Both the position numbers and the translations under genes were made by a program. DNA of 64,000 nucleotides from Comamonadaceae bacterium (GTDB lineage: Bacteria; Pseudomonadota; Gammaproteobacteria; Burkholderiales; Burkholderiaceae_C): assembly GCA_027485285.1 (NCBI GenBank), contig JAIXRH010000123.1:1-64000 (forward strand), in the 5' to 3' direction. Numbering within the stretch: position 1 is the first letter of the stretch; every line of letters begins with the position of its first letter. Positions 17,865 to 26,493 of this stretch are shown in pieces. Under the pieces are notes generated by a model. It was given only the letters and a program-made list of their open reading frames with translations. It had not been told where the DNA came from and ran no database searches.

Positions 17865-20063
17865 CTATTGAGTAGCAAATTGGGCACGCGCGACATGCAA
17901 TTTTTTGTAGCTGTCCATCAGCCGGTGGTGTCTGTCCAGTCCTTCGAGTTTCATGCTCGTGGGGGCTAGGCCATAAAAGCGAACTGTGCCTTCAACTGAG
18001 CCGATCACAGCGTCCATGCGGACGTGGCCAAACATTCGGCGGAAGTTGTGCTCGTAATCTGCCAGCTCTAGGTCTTGATCGAGTTGCACCTCCAGCACCA
18101 CGTTGAGGGCTTGGTAAAACAATTTGCGCTCAACCGTGTTGTCGTTGTATTGCAAAAAGGCGCTCACCAGCGCTTGCGCTTCTTCAAACTGCTTCAGGGC
18201 CAGTTGAATCAACAGCTTGAGCTCCAGCACGGTGAGCTGACCCCACTCGGTGTTCTCATCGAACTCAATGCCGATCAAGGTGGCAATGTCCAAGTACTCA
18301 TCGAGCTCGTTGTTCTCCAAGCGATCAAGCAGGGAGGTCAAACTGGCATCGTCTAAGCGGTGCAGGTTGAGGATGTCTTCGCGAAAAAGCAGCGCCTTGT
18401 TGGTGTTGTCCCATACCAAATCTTCAACAGGGTAGACCTCTGAATAGCCCGGCACCAGAATGCGGCAGGCAATGGCACCCAGCTGGTCATACACGGCGGT
18501 GTACACCTCTTTGCCTAAGTCTCCAAGAATCCCAAATAAGGTGGCTGCTTCTTGGCTGTTCGAGTTGTCGCCTTGGCCAGAAAAATCCCATTCCACAAAT
18601 TCGTGATCAGCCTTGGCGCTGAAAAAGCGCCACGATACGATGCCGCTGGAATCGATGAAATGCTCCACAAAGTTGTTGGGCTCTGTGACCGCATGGCTCT
18701 CGAAGGTGGGGGGAGGCAAGTCGTTGAGCCCTTCAAAGCTGCGGCCTTGCAGCAGCTCGGTCAGGCTGCGTTCCAGCGCCACCTCCAAGCTGGGGTGCGC
18801 ACCGAACGATGCAAATACACCGCCTGTGCGTGGGTTCATGAGCGTGACGCACATCACGGGGTAAGTGCCGCCCAGTGACGCGTCTTTCACCAGCACCGGA
18901 AAGCCTTGGTCTTCCAGGCCCTGGATGCCTGCCAAGATGCTGGGGTATTTGGCCAGCACGTCTGGCGGTACATCTGGCAAGCAAATTTCACCTTCGAGGA
19001 TTTCGCGCTTGACGGCACGCTCAAAAATTTCGGACAGGCATTGCACTTGCGCTTCGGCCAAAGTGTTGCCCGCGCTCATGCCGTTGCTGACAAAGAGGTT
19101 TTCGATCAGGTTGGACGGGAAGTACACCACTTCGCCGTCTGAGTGGCGCACATACGGCAGCGAACAAATGCCGCGCTTGGCGTTGCCAGAGTTGGTGTCA
19201 ATCAGGTGCGAGCCACGCAATTCGCCATCGGGGTTGTAGATGGACAGGCAGTAGGCATCCAAAATTTCAGCGGGCAGCGCATCTTTCTTTCCTGGCTTGA
19301 ACCAGCGCTCATGGGGGTAATGCACAAACGCTGCGTTGGCGATGTCCTCGCCCCAATAGGCACCCGCATAAAAATGGTTGTTGCTGATCCGTTCGATGTA
19401 TTCGCCCAGCGCAGAGGCCAGTGCGCTCTCTTTGGTCGACCCTTTGCCGTTGGTGAAGCACATGGGCGAGTGCGCATCGCGGATGTGCAGTGACCACACA
19501 TGGGGAATGATGTTGCGCCAAGAGGCGATTTCAATTTTGATGCCCAAGTCTGCCAAAAGGCCCGACATGTTGGCGATGGTTTGCTCCAGCGGCAGGTCTT
19601 TGCCTGTAATAAGGGTGCTGCTGAGAGCACTGGGTTTGAGCGTGAGCAAGGACTGTGCGTCGGCATCCAAGTTCTCGACTTCTTCGATCACGAACTCGGG
19701 CCCAGCTTGCACGACTTTCTTGACAGTGCAGCGCTCGATCGAGTTCAAAATGCCTCGGCGGTCAACCTCTGGGATGTCCGCAGGCAACTCCACCTGAATT
19801 TTGAAAATCTGCTGGTACCGGTTCTCTGGATCAACGATGTTGTTTTGCGAGAGGCGGATGTTCTCAGTCGAAAGATTGCGTGTGTCGCAGTACAGCTTCA
19901 CGAAGTAGGCTGCACACAAAGCCGATGATGCCAAGAAGTAATCAAAGGGCCCTGGGGCCGAGCCGTCGCCTTTGTAGCGGATGGGTTGGTCGGCGACGAC
20001 CGTGAAGTCATCGAACTTGGCTTCAAGGCGAAGCTTGTCGAGAAAATTGACCTTGATTTCCAT
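17865..20063 (-). CDS. ycaO: OsmC-YcaO fusion protein
   Basis: A 732-residue protein starting at MEIKVNFLDKLRLE; the ATG shares a base with the stop of the upstream DUF3297 gene (TAATG). Residues 1-130 are an OsmC-like domain retaining two cysteines at the redox positions (C50 in SSALCAAY, C112 in IERCTVKK). The YcaO domain follows, with the ATP-binding pattern SALGEYIERISN at 218-228 and a second helix QCLSEIFERAVK. YcaO enzymes activate amide backbones with ATP; E. coli YcaO has been linked to RimO-dependent methylthiolation of ribosomal protein S12. The C-terminal third is helical and acidic. No peptide precursor gene is adjacent, so RiPP synthesis is unlikely. Confidence 0.9.
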   Translation of the reverse strand: MEIKVNFLDKLRLEAKFDDFTVVADQPIRYKGDGSAPGPFDYFLASSALCAAYFVKLYCDTRNLSTENIRLSQNNIVDPENRYQQIFKIQVELPADIPEVDRRGILNSIERCTVKKVVQAGPEFVIEEVENLDADAQSLLTLKPSALSSTLITGKDLPLEQTIANMSGLLADLGIKIEIASWRNIIPHVWSLHIRDAHSPMCFTNGKGSTKESALASALGEYIERISNNHFYAGAYWGEDIANAAFVHYPHERWFKPGKKDALPAEILDAYCLSIYNPDGELRGSHLIDTNSGNAKRGICSLPYVRHSDGEVVYFPSNLIENLFVSNGMSAGNTLAEAQVQCLSEIFERAVKREILEGEICLPDVPPDVLAKYPSILAGIQGLEDQGFPVLVKDASLGGTYPVMCVTLMNPRTGGVFASFGAHPSLEVALERSLTELLQGRSFEGLNDLPPPTFESHAVTEPNNFVEHFIDSSGIVSWRFFSAKADHEFVEWDFSGQGDNSNSQEAATLFGILGDLGKEVYTAVYDQLGAIACRILVPGYSEVYPVEDLVWDNTNKALLFREDILNLHRLDDASLTSLLDRLENNELDEYLDIATLIGIEFDENTEWGQLTVLELKLLIQLALKQFEEAQALVSAFLQYNDNTVERKLFYQALNVVLEVQLDQDLELADYEHNFRRMFGHVRMDAVIGSVEGTVRFYGLAPTSMKLEGLDRHHRLMDSYKKLHVARAQFATQ

Positions 20064-20314
20064 TATTTGTAAAAGGCTTCGACTTTGCCTTTGATTTTGA
20101 TCAGCAAAGGTTTGCCTTTGCGGTCCAATGTTTTGTTGGCGGGAACTTTGACCCACCCTTCGGATAGGCAATACTCTTCGACATCGAAGCGTTCATTGCC
20201 ATTGAAGCGAATGCCAATGTCATGTTCAAACACAGCCGGCGCGTAATGCGGGCTGCGAGGGTCTATCGACAAATGGTCGGGGAGGGCGGGGCGTTGGTTT
20301 GCGTTGTCAGTCAT
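20063..20314 (-). CDS. DUF3297 family protein
   Basis: An 83-residue protein of unknown function with the family pattern LPDHLSIDPRSPHY...VFEHDIGIRFNGNERFDVEEYCLSEGWVKVP. It is cytoplasmic, with no signal or membrane segment. Its stop overlaps the start of the OsmC-YcaO gene by one base, so the two are translated together and may share a function. Confidence 0.85.
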   Translation of the reverse strand: MTDNANQRPALPDHLSIDPRSPHYAPAVFEHDIGIRFNGNERFDVEEYCLSEGWVKVPANKTLDRKGKPLLIKIKGKVEAFYK

Positions 20315-20363
20315 GGCCTAGATTTTCCATGATTTAGGTTTGCAAATAAAATGAGCACACCTC

Positions 20364-20819
20364 ATGCACAAATATTTACTCATATTTCTCGCGATAGCTT
20401 TACAGCCCAGTGCATGGGCCGGTTGGGTGTTTTTGACGAACAACAGCCATGGGGCGAGTGACTATTACTTTTCTCCTGTGGAGAACAAAGGCAAGATCAA
20501 AGTTTTGCGCACATTCACGCAGATGCCTGTGGATGGCAAAGTGCCGTTTCACAACCCCAAGGCTGTGGTGAAGGTGGCGTTGTACAACTACACATCTGAG
20601 CAATCCCTCTATGAGATCAATTGCCAGGAGCAAACCATTCAATTGATGGAGCGAATTTTTTACAGCGACATGGTTGGCAGGGCGCCGTTGATCACCCACA
20701 AGGTGAAAGACACCTTCATTCAGCAAAGTAACTCAGAGTTTGCAAAGCAGTTCATCAAGACACCGCTCCACTTTGATGACATCCGGCATTACCGGATGTA
20801 CGAGGCCGCTTGTCTTTAA
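20364..20819 (+). CDS. Secreted surface-adhesin-E-like protein
   Basis: A 151-residue protein with a clear signal peptide (MHKYLLIFLAIALQPSAWAG). The mature part, with DYYFSPVENKGKIKVLRTF, VVKVALYNYTSEQSLYEINCQEQTIQL and two cysteines, resembles the adhesin-E domain found in many small periplasmic or surface proteins; this assignment is from pattern only. It is divergent from the DUF3297-ycaO pair with about 49 bases between starts. Confidence 0.6.
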   Translation: MHKYLLIFLAIALQPSAWAGWVFLTNNSHGASDYYFSPVENKGKIKVLRTFTQMPVDGKVPFHNPKAVVKVALYNYTSEQSLYEINCQEQTIQLMERIFYSDMVGRAPLITHKVKDTFIQQSNSEFAKQFIKTPLHFDDIRHYRMYEAACL

Positions 20820-20825
20820 AAAGGG

Positions 20826-20893
20826 GACCGCTCTCGGCGGTGAATTGGAGTCCACACGCGCCCTCAAAATTCGGGCTGGTGGCGAGAGCGGTC
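20826..20893. repeat. Inverted repeat with nested stem, possible structured RNA
   Basis: GACCGCTCTCG at 20826-20836 is perfectly complementary to CGAGAGCGGTC at 20883-20893. A smaller stem (GCCC/GGGC around TCAAAATTC) lies inside. It starts seven bases after the adhesin-like gene. There is no T tract, so it is not a standard terminator. Confidence 0.45.
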
Positions 20894-21049
20894 ATAAACC
20901 TAAGCAACCTTGAATCCTTTGTATCGGCGCAAGATGCCAAGGCTTGAGTGTTTTATCCCATCAATTGAAGATGGCCGTCTAAATTCATCATGCGCGTAGG
21001 AAGGCCATACTCGTCTGGTTTTGCTGGGCGTCGATAATGACGACACATC

Positions 21050-22981
21050 ATGCCTGCTAGCCCTTCAATCGCCCCAAACCTTCGTGTTTTAAGCCTCATC
21101 CCGCCGATGACGCAGCTCAACACGCCTTACCCGTCAACTGCCTATTTGACGGGCTTCTTGCGCTCGCAGGGTGTCGATGCCGTCCAAGAAGATTTGGCTT
21201 TGGCCCTGGTGCTGTCCTTGTTCACGCCTGAAGGCTTGGGCCAAGTGCGCGACCGCGCCCTGGCGCAGCCTGAGGCCGAGCGCACAGCGTGTGTGAACTA
21301 TTTCCTTGACTACTTCGAGCGCTACCAATCCACCATCGCACCCACGGTTGCGTTTTTGCAGGGCCGCGATGCCACCTTGAGTCATCGCATTGCGGGACGG
21401 GGTTTTTTACCCGAAGGCCCACGCTTTGCGTCGCTCGACGTTTATGAAGATGACGGCAGCGGTGACCCCTTGGCTTGGGCCTTTGGTGCCTTAGGCCAAC
21501 AAGACCGCGCTCGCCATTTGGCCACCTTGTATTTGAACGACTTGGCCGATGTGCTGCGCGATGCCGTGGACAGTCGCTTTGAGTTTGTGCGCTACGCCGA
21601 GCAGCTGGCGGGTAGTCAAGCCACGTTTGAGCCTTTGGCCCAAGCGCTTGCGGCTGCCCCCACCTTGGTGGATACCACCTTGCAGGCGCTGACGCTTGAG
21701 GTGATCGCCAAGCATCTACCGCAACTGGTGTTGCTGTCCGTGCCATTTCCTGGCGCGGTGTATGCCGCGTTTCGCATGGCGCAGACCATCAAGGCGCACC
21801 ACCCCCACATTCGGATTGGCTTGGGCGGCGGCTTTGTGAACACCGAATTGCGCGAGCTGACCGAGCCTCGCGTGTTTGACTATGTGGACTTCATCAGCTT
21901 AGATGCTGGCGAGCGCCCTTTGTTGGCGTTGCTAGAACATTTGCAAGGTAAACGCAGCCTACAACGATTGGTACGCACCTTTGTTCGCACCGAAGCAGGC
22001 ACGGTACAACTGATGAATTGGGCCGAGCCCGATGTGCCGTTTGAAGACGTGGGTACGCCTACGTGGGATGGGTTGCCGCTGGACCGTTATTTGTCGCTGC
22101 TTGACATGCTCAACCCCATGCACCGCTTGTGGAGTGATGGCCGCTGGAACAAACTGACCGTGGCACATGGCTGCTATTGGAAAAAATGCAGCTTTTGTGA
22201 TGTGAGCCTGGACTACATCTCGCGCTACGAAACCGCATCTGCCAAAACGCTGGTAGACCGCATTGAGCAAATCGTGGCCGAGACGGGACAAACGGGTTTT
22301 CATTTTGTGGACGAAGCTGCACCGCCCAAAGCCTTGAAAGCCTTGGCGCAAGAGCTGTTGCGCCGCAAGGTGCACATCTCGTGGTGGGGCAATATTCGCT
22401 TTGAGAAAACCTTCACGCCCGAGCTGGCCGAGTTGTTGGCCGAGAGTGGCTGCATTGCCATGTCGGGTGGTTTAGAGGTGGCCTCAGACCGACTGTTGAG
22501 CCTGATGAAAAAAGGCGTGTCGGTGGCGCAAGTGGCGCAAGTCACCAAAGGCTTTTCAGAGGCAGGGATTTTGGTGCACGCCTATCTGATGTACGGCTTT
22601 CCCACACAGACCCTGCAAGACACGGTGGATGCACTCGAGTACGTGCGCCAACTGTTTGAAAACGGTTGCATTCAAAGTGGCTTCTTCCATCGTTTTGCTT
22701 GCACCGTGCATTCACCCGTTGGCAAGAACCCAGAAGAATACGGTGTCCAAGTGGTGCCGCTGCCTGATGTGAGCTTTGCCAAGAACGACATTGCATTCAT
22801 TGACCCCACGGGGACAGATCACGACGCGCTAGGGCGCGGTTTGAAGAAGGCCATTTACAACTACATGCACGGCGTGGGTGTGGAAGAGGATGTGCGCCAT
22901 TGGTTTGAACTGCCCAAGGGCAAGTGTCCCAAAACCTTGGTGCCGCGCAACAAAATATCCAGGGCGCTCGGTGGCGCTTGA
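21050..22981 (+). CDS. B12-binding-type radical SAM protein, orphan
   Basis: A 643-residue protein. The first 330 residues contain a Rossmann-like, cobalamin-binding-type domain (RVLSLIPPMTQLNTPYPSTAYLTGFLRSQG; HPHIRIGLGGGFVNTEL). The radical SAM core follows with cysteines C375, C380 and C383 in HGCYWKKCSFCDVSL, that is CX4CX2C rather than the usual CX3CX2C. GNIRFEKTF, SGGLEVASDRLLSLMKKGV and HAYLMYGFPTQT are typical of B12-radical SAM enzymes. The usual DXHXXG B12 motif is not evident, so cobalamin binding is doubtful. No biosynthetic neighbours identify the substrate. Confidence 0.85.
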   Translation: MPASPSIAPNLRVLSLIPPMTQLNTPYPSTAYLTGFLRSQGVDAVQEDLALALVLSLFTPEGLGQVRDRALAQPEAERTACVNYFLDYFERYQSTIAPTVAFLQGRDATLSHRIAGRGFLPEGPRFASLDVYEDDGSGDPLAWAFGALGQQDRARHLATLYLNDLADVLRDAVDSRFEFVRYAEQLAGSQATFEPLAQALAAAPTLVDTTLQALTLEVIAKHLPQLVLLSVPFPGAVYAAFRMAQTIKAHHPHIRIGLGGGFVNTELRELTEPRVFDYVDFISLDAGERPLLALLEHLQGKRSLQRLVRTFVRTEAGTVQLMNWAEPDVPFEDVGTPTWDGLPLDRYLSLLDMLNPMHRLWSDGRWNKLTVAHGCYWKKCSFCDVSLDYISRYETASAKTLVDRIEQIVAETGQTGFHFVDEAAPPKALKALAQELLRRKVHISWWGNIRFEKTFTPELAELLAESGCIAMSGGLEVASDRLLSLMKKGVSVAQVAQVTKGFSEAGILVHAYLMYGFPTQTLQDTVDALEYVRQLFENGCIQSGFFHRFACTVHSPVGKNPEEYGVQVVPLPDVSFAKNDIAFIDPTGTDHDALGRGLKKAIYNYMHGVGVEEDVRHWFELPKGKCPKTLVPRNKISRALGGA

Positions 22982-23055
22982 AAAATTCTTGGCGCTTCGC
23001 TCGAAAACGTGCGAATTCACGATTAAAATCTCAACCTCGGAATTAAACACTCCAC

Positions 23056-23131
23056 GCGGGAATAGCTCAGTTGGTAGAGCGCAACCTTGCCAAGGTTGAG
23101 GTCGCGAGTTCGAATCTCGTTTCCCGCTCCA
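23056..23131 (+). tRNA. tRNA-Gly (anticodon GCC)
   Basis: A complete cloverleaf: acceptor GCGGGAA/TTCCCGC, D loop AGCTCAGTTGGTAGAGC, anticodon stem around TTGCCAA with GCC at 23089-23091, T arm GCGAGTTCGAATCTCGT, and an encoded CCA end. Confidence 0.97.
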
Positions 23132-23136
23132 AATTC

Positions 23137-23169
23137 AAAAGCCCTCAGATGTCAATCTGAGGGCTTTTT
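23137..23169. terminator. Terminator after tRNA-Gly, shared with the minus-strand gene
   Basis: AAAAGCCCTCAGAT-GTCA-ATCTGAGGGCTTTTT: a perfect 10-bp GC core plus A/T flanks, usable in both directions between tRNA-Gly and the converging secreted protein gene. Confidence 0.9.
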
Positions 23170-23186
23170 CTATTTCGAAGCGTGCT

Positions 23187-23570
23187 TTACTTTTTTGGCA
23201 AAGTGCCGCCGCTCTTCACGCATTCATCCACGGTTTTAAACTCAGTGAACTTTTTGGTTTGCCCGTAGCTGGTGCTGTTTTTGTCGTGGCAGATGCCTGA
23301 ATCTGACTTTTTCACAACAGGTTCTGCGGCGGCGGCAGGTTGACCCGCTGGGGGGCGGCCGCCACTTTTCACGCATTCATCCATCGACCCAAAACCTGTG
23401 AACTTTTTGGTATTGCCAAAAGAGGGGCTGGATTTGTCATGGCAAATGCCTGCCTCTGACTTCTTCACCACAGGTTCAGCGGCTTCCTTTTTGTCTGCTG
23501 CATGAGCCAAGCTCAGGCCTGAAGCCAGCAAGGCTGCCAACAAGAAATGGGGGGTGGTGCGTTGTGTCAT
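23187..23570 (-). CDS. Secreted protein with two tandem Cys-containing repeats
   Basis: A 127-residue protein: signal peptide (MTQRTTPHFLLAALLASGLSLAHAA), then two copies of a unit of about 40 residues running EPVVKKSxxGICHDKxSxSxGxTKKFTxFxxxDECVKSGG, joined by a Pro/Ala linker. Each unit has two cysteines, likely a disulfide in the periplasm. Similar ICHDK...DECxKSGG segments occur at the ends of some secreted nucleases, so binding to cell wall or nucleic acid is possible, but no catalytic residues are evident. Function unknown. Confidence 0.75.
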   Translation of the reverse strand: MTQRTTPHFLLAALLASGLSLAHAADKKEAAEPVVKKSEAGICHDKSSPSFGNTKKFTGFGSMDECVKSGGRPPAGQPAAAAEPVVKKSDSGICHDKNSTSYGQTKKFTEFKTVDECVKSGGTLPKK

Positions 23571-23723
23571 GAGCTGTCTCCTTTAAGTGGTGCAAGGGTT
23601 TGTGGAATTAAGCAGTACTCAAATTAATCCAATCCAAATATAGACTAAAAATATTGCAATTCGGTCATGAGTTTTCTGAGTCTCTGAGGAGGCTGACGTA
23701 AAATGAGTCGATTCAACGACACT

Positions 23724-23813
23724 GCCCGAGTGGTGAAATTGGTAGACACAAGAGACTTAAAATCTCTCGCTTCCGTAAGGGGCGTACCGGTTCAATTCCG
23801 GTCTCGGGCACCA
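23724..23813 (+). tRNA. tRNA-Leu (anticodon TAA)
   Basis: A class II tRNA with a long variable arm (CGCTTCCGTAAGGGGCG). Acceptor GCCCGAG/CTCGGGC, anticodon stem AGAGA/TCTCT with TAA at 23758-23760, T arm CCGGTTCAATTCCGG, and an encoded CCA end. Confidence 0.97.
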
Positions 23814-23842
23814 CTACACAAGCACAAGGAAGGAGTTTCGTC

Positions 23843-24472
23843 ATGGCACGCTTCAACGCCGCGTATGAAATTCATGTCCACGGGTTGGTCCCTCTTAACC
23901 CCGAGGTTGGCTTAGACCAGTTGCAAGACGCCCTGCGGCCTTTGTGGCGTTACGCAGGTGCCGCATCCCTTGAAGAAGGGGCCACCAGCTCGTACCCTGA
24001 AGAGCCAGGCATTCGTTTCAACCCCGAAGAACGCACCTTGCAAATGTGCTGGACGGTGTCTGGTGATGACGACTTTCGCCAAAGCTTGGACGAAATGTGC
24101 ATGAGCTTGAATGAGCTCACCGCCGCTGGCGCACCCATTGAAGTCACGTTTTATGACAACGACTTTGACGATGAAGAGGACTCACGTGGCCAAGATTCAC
24201 GCGATGACTTTGTGATGTTGTTTGTGGGCCCCACGCCTGCCGACATCATGCAAGCGCAGCGCGACATGTTGGTCAACGACGTGATTCAATTGATGGAGCG
24301 TCATTTTGACGGCGCTGAATTGGGTGGCGTGGTCAATGAAATCGACAAGCTGTTTTCCGAGCGTTTTGATAACCTCGTCAACTCACTCGATTTGGGTCGT
24401 CCACCGCGCGGCCCCAACGGCGGCCACGGGGGTGGCGGTCATGGCGGGCGAAAGCCGCGTCACTTGCATTGA
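23843..24472 (+). CDS. DUF6806-like protein with Gly/His-rich tail
   Basis: A 209-residue cytoplasmic protein following an AAGGAAGGAG ribosome site, 29 bases after tRNA-Leu. The opening MARFNAAYEIHVHGLVPLNPEVGLDQLQDALRPLW, an acidic middle (YDNDFDDEEDSRGQDSRDD) and a tail GGHGGGGHGGRKPRHLH are visible. It resembles a family conserved in Comamonadaceae that I believe is DUF6806; the name is from memory. The His/Gly tail could bind metal. Function unknown. Confidence 0.75.
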   Translation: MARFNAAYEIHVHGLVPLNPEVGLDQLQDALRPLWRYAGAASLEEGATSSYPEEPGIRFNPEERTLQMCWTVSGDDDFRQSLDEMCMSLNELTAAGAPIEVTFYDNDFDDEEDSRGQDSRDDFVMLFVGPTPADIMQAQRDMLVNDVIQLMERHFDGAELGGVVNEIDKLFSERFDNLVNSLDLGRPPRGPNGGHGGGGHGGRKPRHLH

Positions 24473-24481
24473 CCAGGCCAT

Positions 24482-24516
24482 AAAAAACCGGCCTCAGCAA
24501 AGAGAGCCGGTTTTTT
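24482..24516. terminator. Bidirectional terminator
   Basis: AAAAAACCGGC and GCCGGTTTTTT flank a 13-base loop, between the DUF6806-like gene and the converging fumarase gene. Confidence 0.9.
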
Positions 24517-24556
24517 GTGGGGCGTTTAAAACGCAGCGCGTTTTAAAACGTCAAGC

Positions 24557-26107
24557 TCAGTTGGATTTGATGCCAATGCCCTTGAATTCACCCGTGGCAA
24601 TGCGCTTTTCCCATTCCGCAGGGCCGTTGATGTGGGCGCTGGTACCACCGGAATCCACCGCCACCGTCACGGGCATGTCGACCACGTCGAACTCGTAAAT
24701 GGCCTCCATGCCGAGGTCTGCAAAGCCCACCACTTCGGCGTGCTTGATGGCCTTGGACACGAGGTAAGCCGCGCCGCCCACTGCCATGAGGTAAGCCGAC
24801 TTGTGCTTTTTGATCGCTTCAATGGCGGTTGGGCCGCGTTCGGCTTTGCCCACCATGGAGATCAGACCTGTTTGAGACAGCATCATTTCGGTGAACTTGT
24901 CCATGCGGGTGGCCGTGGTGGGGCCGGCTGGGCCCACAGCTTCATCGCCCACAGGGTCCACAGGGCCCACGTAGTAAATCACGCGGTTGGTGAAGTCCAC
25001 GGGCAACTTCTCGCCTTTGGCCAGCATGTCTTGGATGCGCTTGTGGGCGGCGTCGCGGCCAGTGAGCATCTTGCCGTTGAGCAACAGTGTTTGGCCAGGT
25101 TTCCAGCTTGACACTTCTTGGGGCGTGAGGGTGTTGAGGTCCACACGTTTGCTTTTCTCTGTGTCGGGTGTCCAGTTGACGTTGGGCCAGAGGTCGAGCG
25201 AGGGGGCATCCAAAAACACGGGGCCAGAGCCGTCCATCACAAAGTGGGCGTGGCGTGTGGCTGCGCAGTTAGGGATCATGGCCACAGGCTTGCTGGCCGC
25301 ATGGGTGGGATACATCTTGATCTTCACGTCGAGCACCGTGGTCAAGCCGCCCAAGCCTTGTGCGCCAATGCCCAAAGCGTTGACCTTGTGGTAGAGCTCC
25401 AAACGCAGGTCTTCGACTTGTGTCAGCTTGTCCCCTTTGCTGGATTTGTCCAGCAACTGATACATATCGAGGTCATCCATCAAGCTTTCTTTGGCCATCA
25501 GCACAGCTTTTTCAGCCGTGCCGCCAATGCCAATGCCCAGCATGCCTGGCGGACACCAGCCCGCGCCCATGGTGGGTACCGTTTTGAGAACCCAGTCCAC
25601 CACGCTGTCGCTGGGGTTGAGCATGACCAACTTGGATTTGTTCTCGCTGCCGCCGCCTTTGGCCGCCACGGTCACGTCGACTTTGTTGCCAGGCACGATT
25701 TGCATGAAGATCACGGCGGGCGTGTTGTCTTTGGTGTTTTTGCGGGCGAAGTGAGGATCGTCCACCACCGATGCGCGCAGCATGTTGTCTGCAAAGTTGT
25801 AGCCGCGACGCACGCCTTCGTTGACCGCGTCTTCCAAGCTGCCGGTGAAGCCTTCCCAACGCACGTCCATGCCCACTTTCAAGAACACGTTCACGATGCC
25901 CGTGTCTTGACACATCGGGCGGTGACCGAAGGCGCTCATTTTGCTGTTGGTCAAGATTTGAGCGATGGCGTCTTTGGCCGCAGGGCTTTGCTCACGCGCA
26001 TAGGCGCTGGCCAGATGGGAAATGAAGTCAGCGGGGTGGTAGTAGCTGATGTATTGCAGAGCGGCAGCGACCGATTCAATCAAGTCGTTTTGGCGGATCG
26101 TGGTCAT
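24557..26107 (-). CDS. fumA: Fumarate hydratase, class I (Fe-S)
   Basis: Interconverts fumarate and malate in the TCA cycle using an oxygen-labile [4Fe-4S] cluster. The 516-residue protein has both class I parts fused: an alpha part with GHRPMCQDTGIVNVFLKVG and GAGWCPPGMLGIGIGGTAEKAV, and a beta part with VGPVDPVGDEAVGPAGPTTATRMDKF. Cys residues in MCQDTG and WCPPG, and a further Cys at MIPNCAATRH, suit the cluster. A class II FumC may exist elsewhere. A cytochrome c gene lies 55 bases upstream on the same strand. Confidence 0.95.
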   Translation of the reverse strand: MTTIRQNDLIESVAAALQYISYYHPADFISHLASAYAREQSPAAKDAIAQILTNSKMSAFGHRPMCQDTGIVNVFLKVGMDVRWEGFTGSLEDAVNEGVRRGYNFADNMLRASVVDDPHFARKNTKDNTPAVIFMQIVPGNKVDVTVAAKGGGSENKSKLVMLNPSDSVVDWVLKTVPTMGAGWCPPGMLGIGIGGTAEKAVLMAKESLMDDLDMYQLLDKSSKGDKLTQVEDLRLELYHKVNALGIGAQGLGGLTTVLDVKIKMYPTHAASKPVAMIPNCAATRHAHFVMDGSGPVFLDAPSLDLWPNVNWTPDTEKSKRVDLNTLTPQEVSSWKPGQTLLLNGKMLTGRDAAHKRIQDMLAKGEKLPVDFTNRVIYYVGPVDPVGDEAVGPAGPTTATRMDKFTEMMLSQTGLISMVGKAERGPTAIEAIKKHKSAYLMAVGGAAYLVSKAIKHAEVVGFADLGMEAIYEFDVVDMPVTVAVDSGGTSAHINGPAEWEKRIATGEFKGIGIKSN

Positions 26108-26162
26108 GGATGGGGTCCTGTAAAAGGCGAGAGGAAAAAAGCTTGCAGCGCAAGGCTGCGGT

Positions 26163-26468
26163 TTATTTGATGGTCAGCACCCAAGTGGCCAGTTTTTTGG
26201 CATCGGCATCGCTGACTTGTGTGTTGGCAGGCATGGGCACGGGGCCCCACACCCCAGCGCCACCTTTTTGAATTTTGGTGGCCAGTTTGTCAACGGCTGT
26301 TTTGTCGCTGGCATATTTGGTGGCCACATCTTTGAAAGCTGGGCCCACCAGTTTTCTCTCTGTGGCGTGGCAAGCCATGCAGTTTTTGGAGGTGGCCAAA
26401 GCTGAATCCGCGTAGGCGGGGGCGATGGATAAAAAAACGCCCACAAGCGTCAAACTGATGTGTTTCAT
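26163..26468 (-). CDS. Small periplasmic c-type cytochrome
   Basis: A 101-residue protein with a signal peptide (MKHISLTLVGVFLSIAPAYA) and one haem site CMACH close to the mature N-terminus. VGPAFKDVATKYASD and the distal-ligand region WGPVPMPANTQVSD match cytochrome c-551/c5-type electron carriers. It sits between ilvD and fumA on the same strand, with no obvious redox partner gene nearby. Confidence 0.92.
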   Translation of the reverse strand: MKHISLTLVGVFLSIAPAYADSALATSKNCMACHATERKLVGPAFKDVATKYASDKTAVDKLATKIQKGGAGVWGPVPMPANTQVSDADAKKLATWVLTIK

Positions 26469-26493
26469 ATCGCCTCCAAATGGCCTGGGTTGA

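Noticed and set aside
16320-20895. GAGCGGTCATAA shared by the aceA leader and the 20.9-kb spacer
   Set aside because: A 12-base match between two places is expected by chance in a 64-kb window; the flanks do not match.
24632-26170. Plus-strand ORFs opposite fumA, up to 350 residues
   Set aside because: His/Val/Gly-rich shadow translations of a strongly coding minus-strand gene, with no family resemblance.
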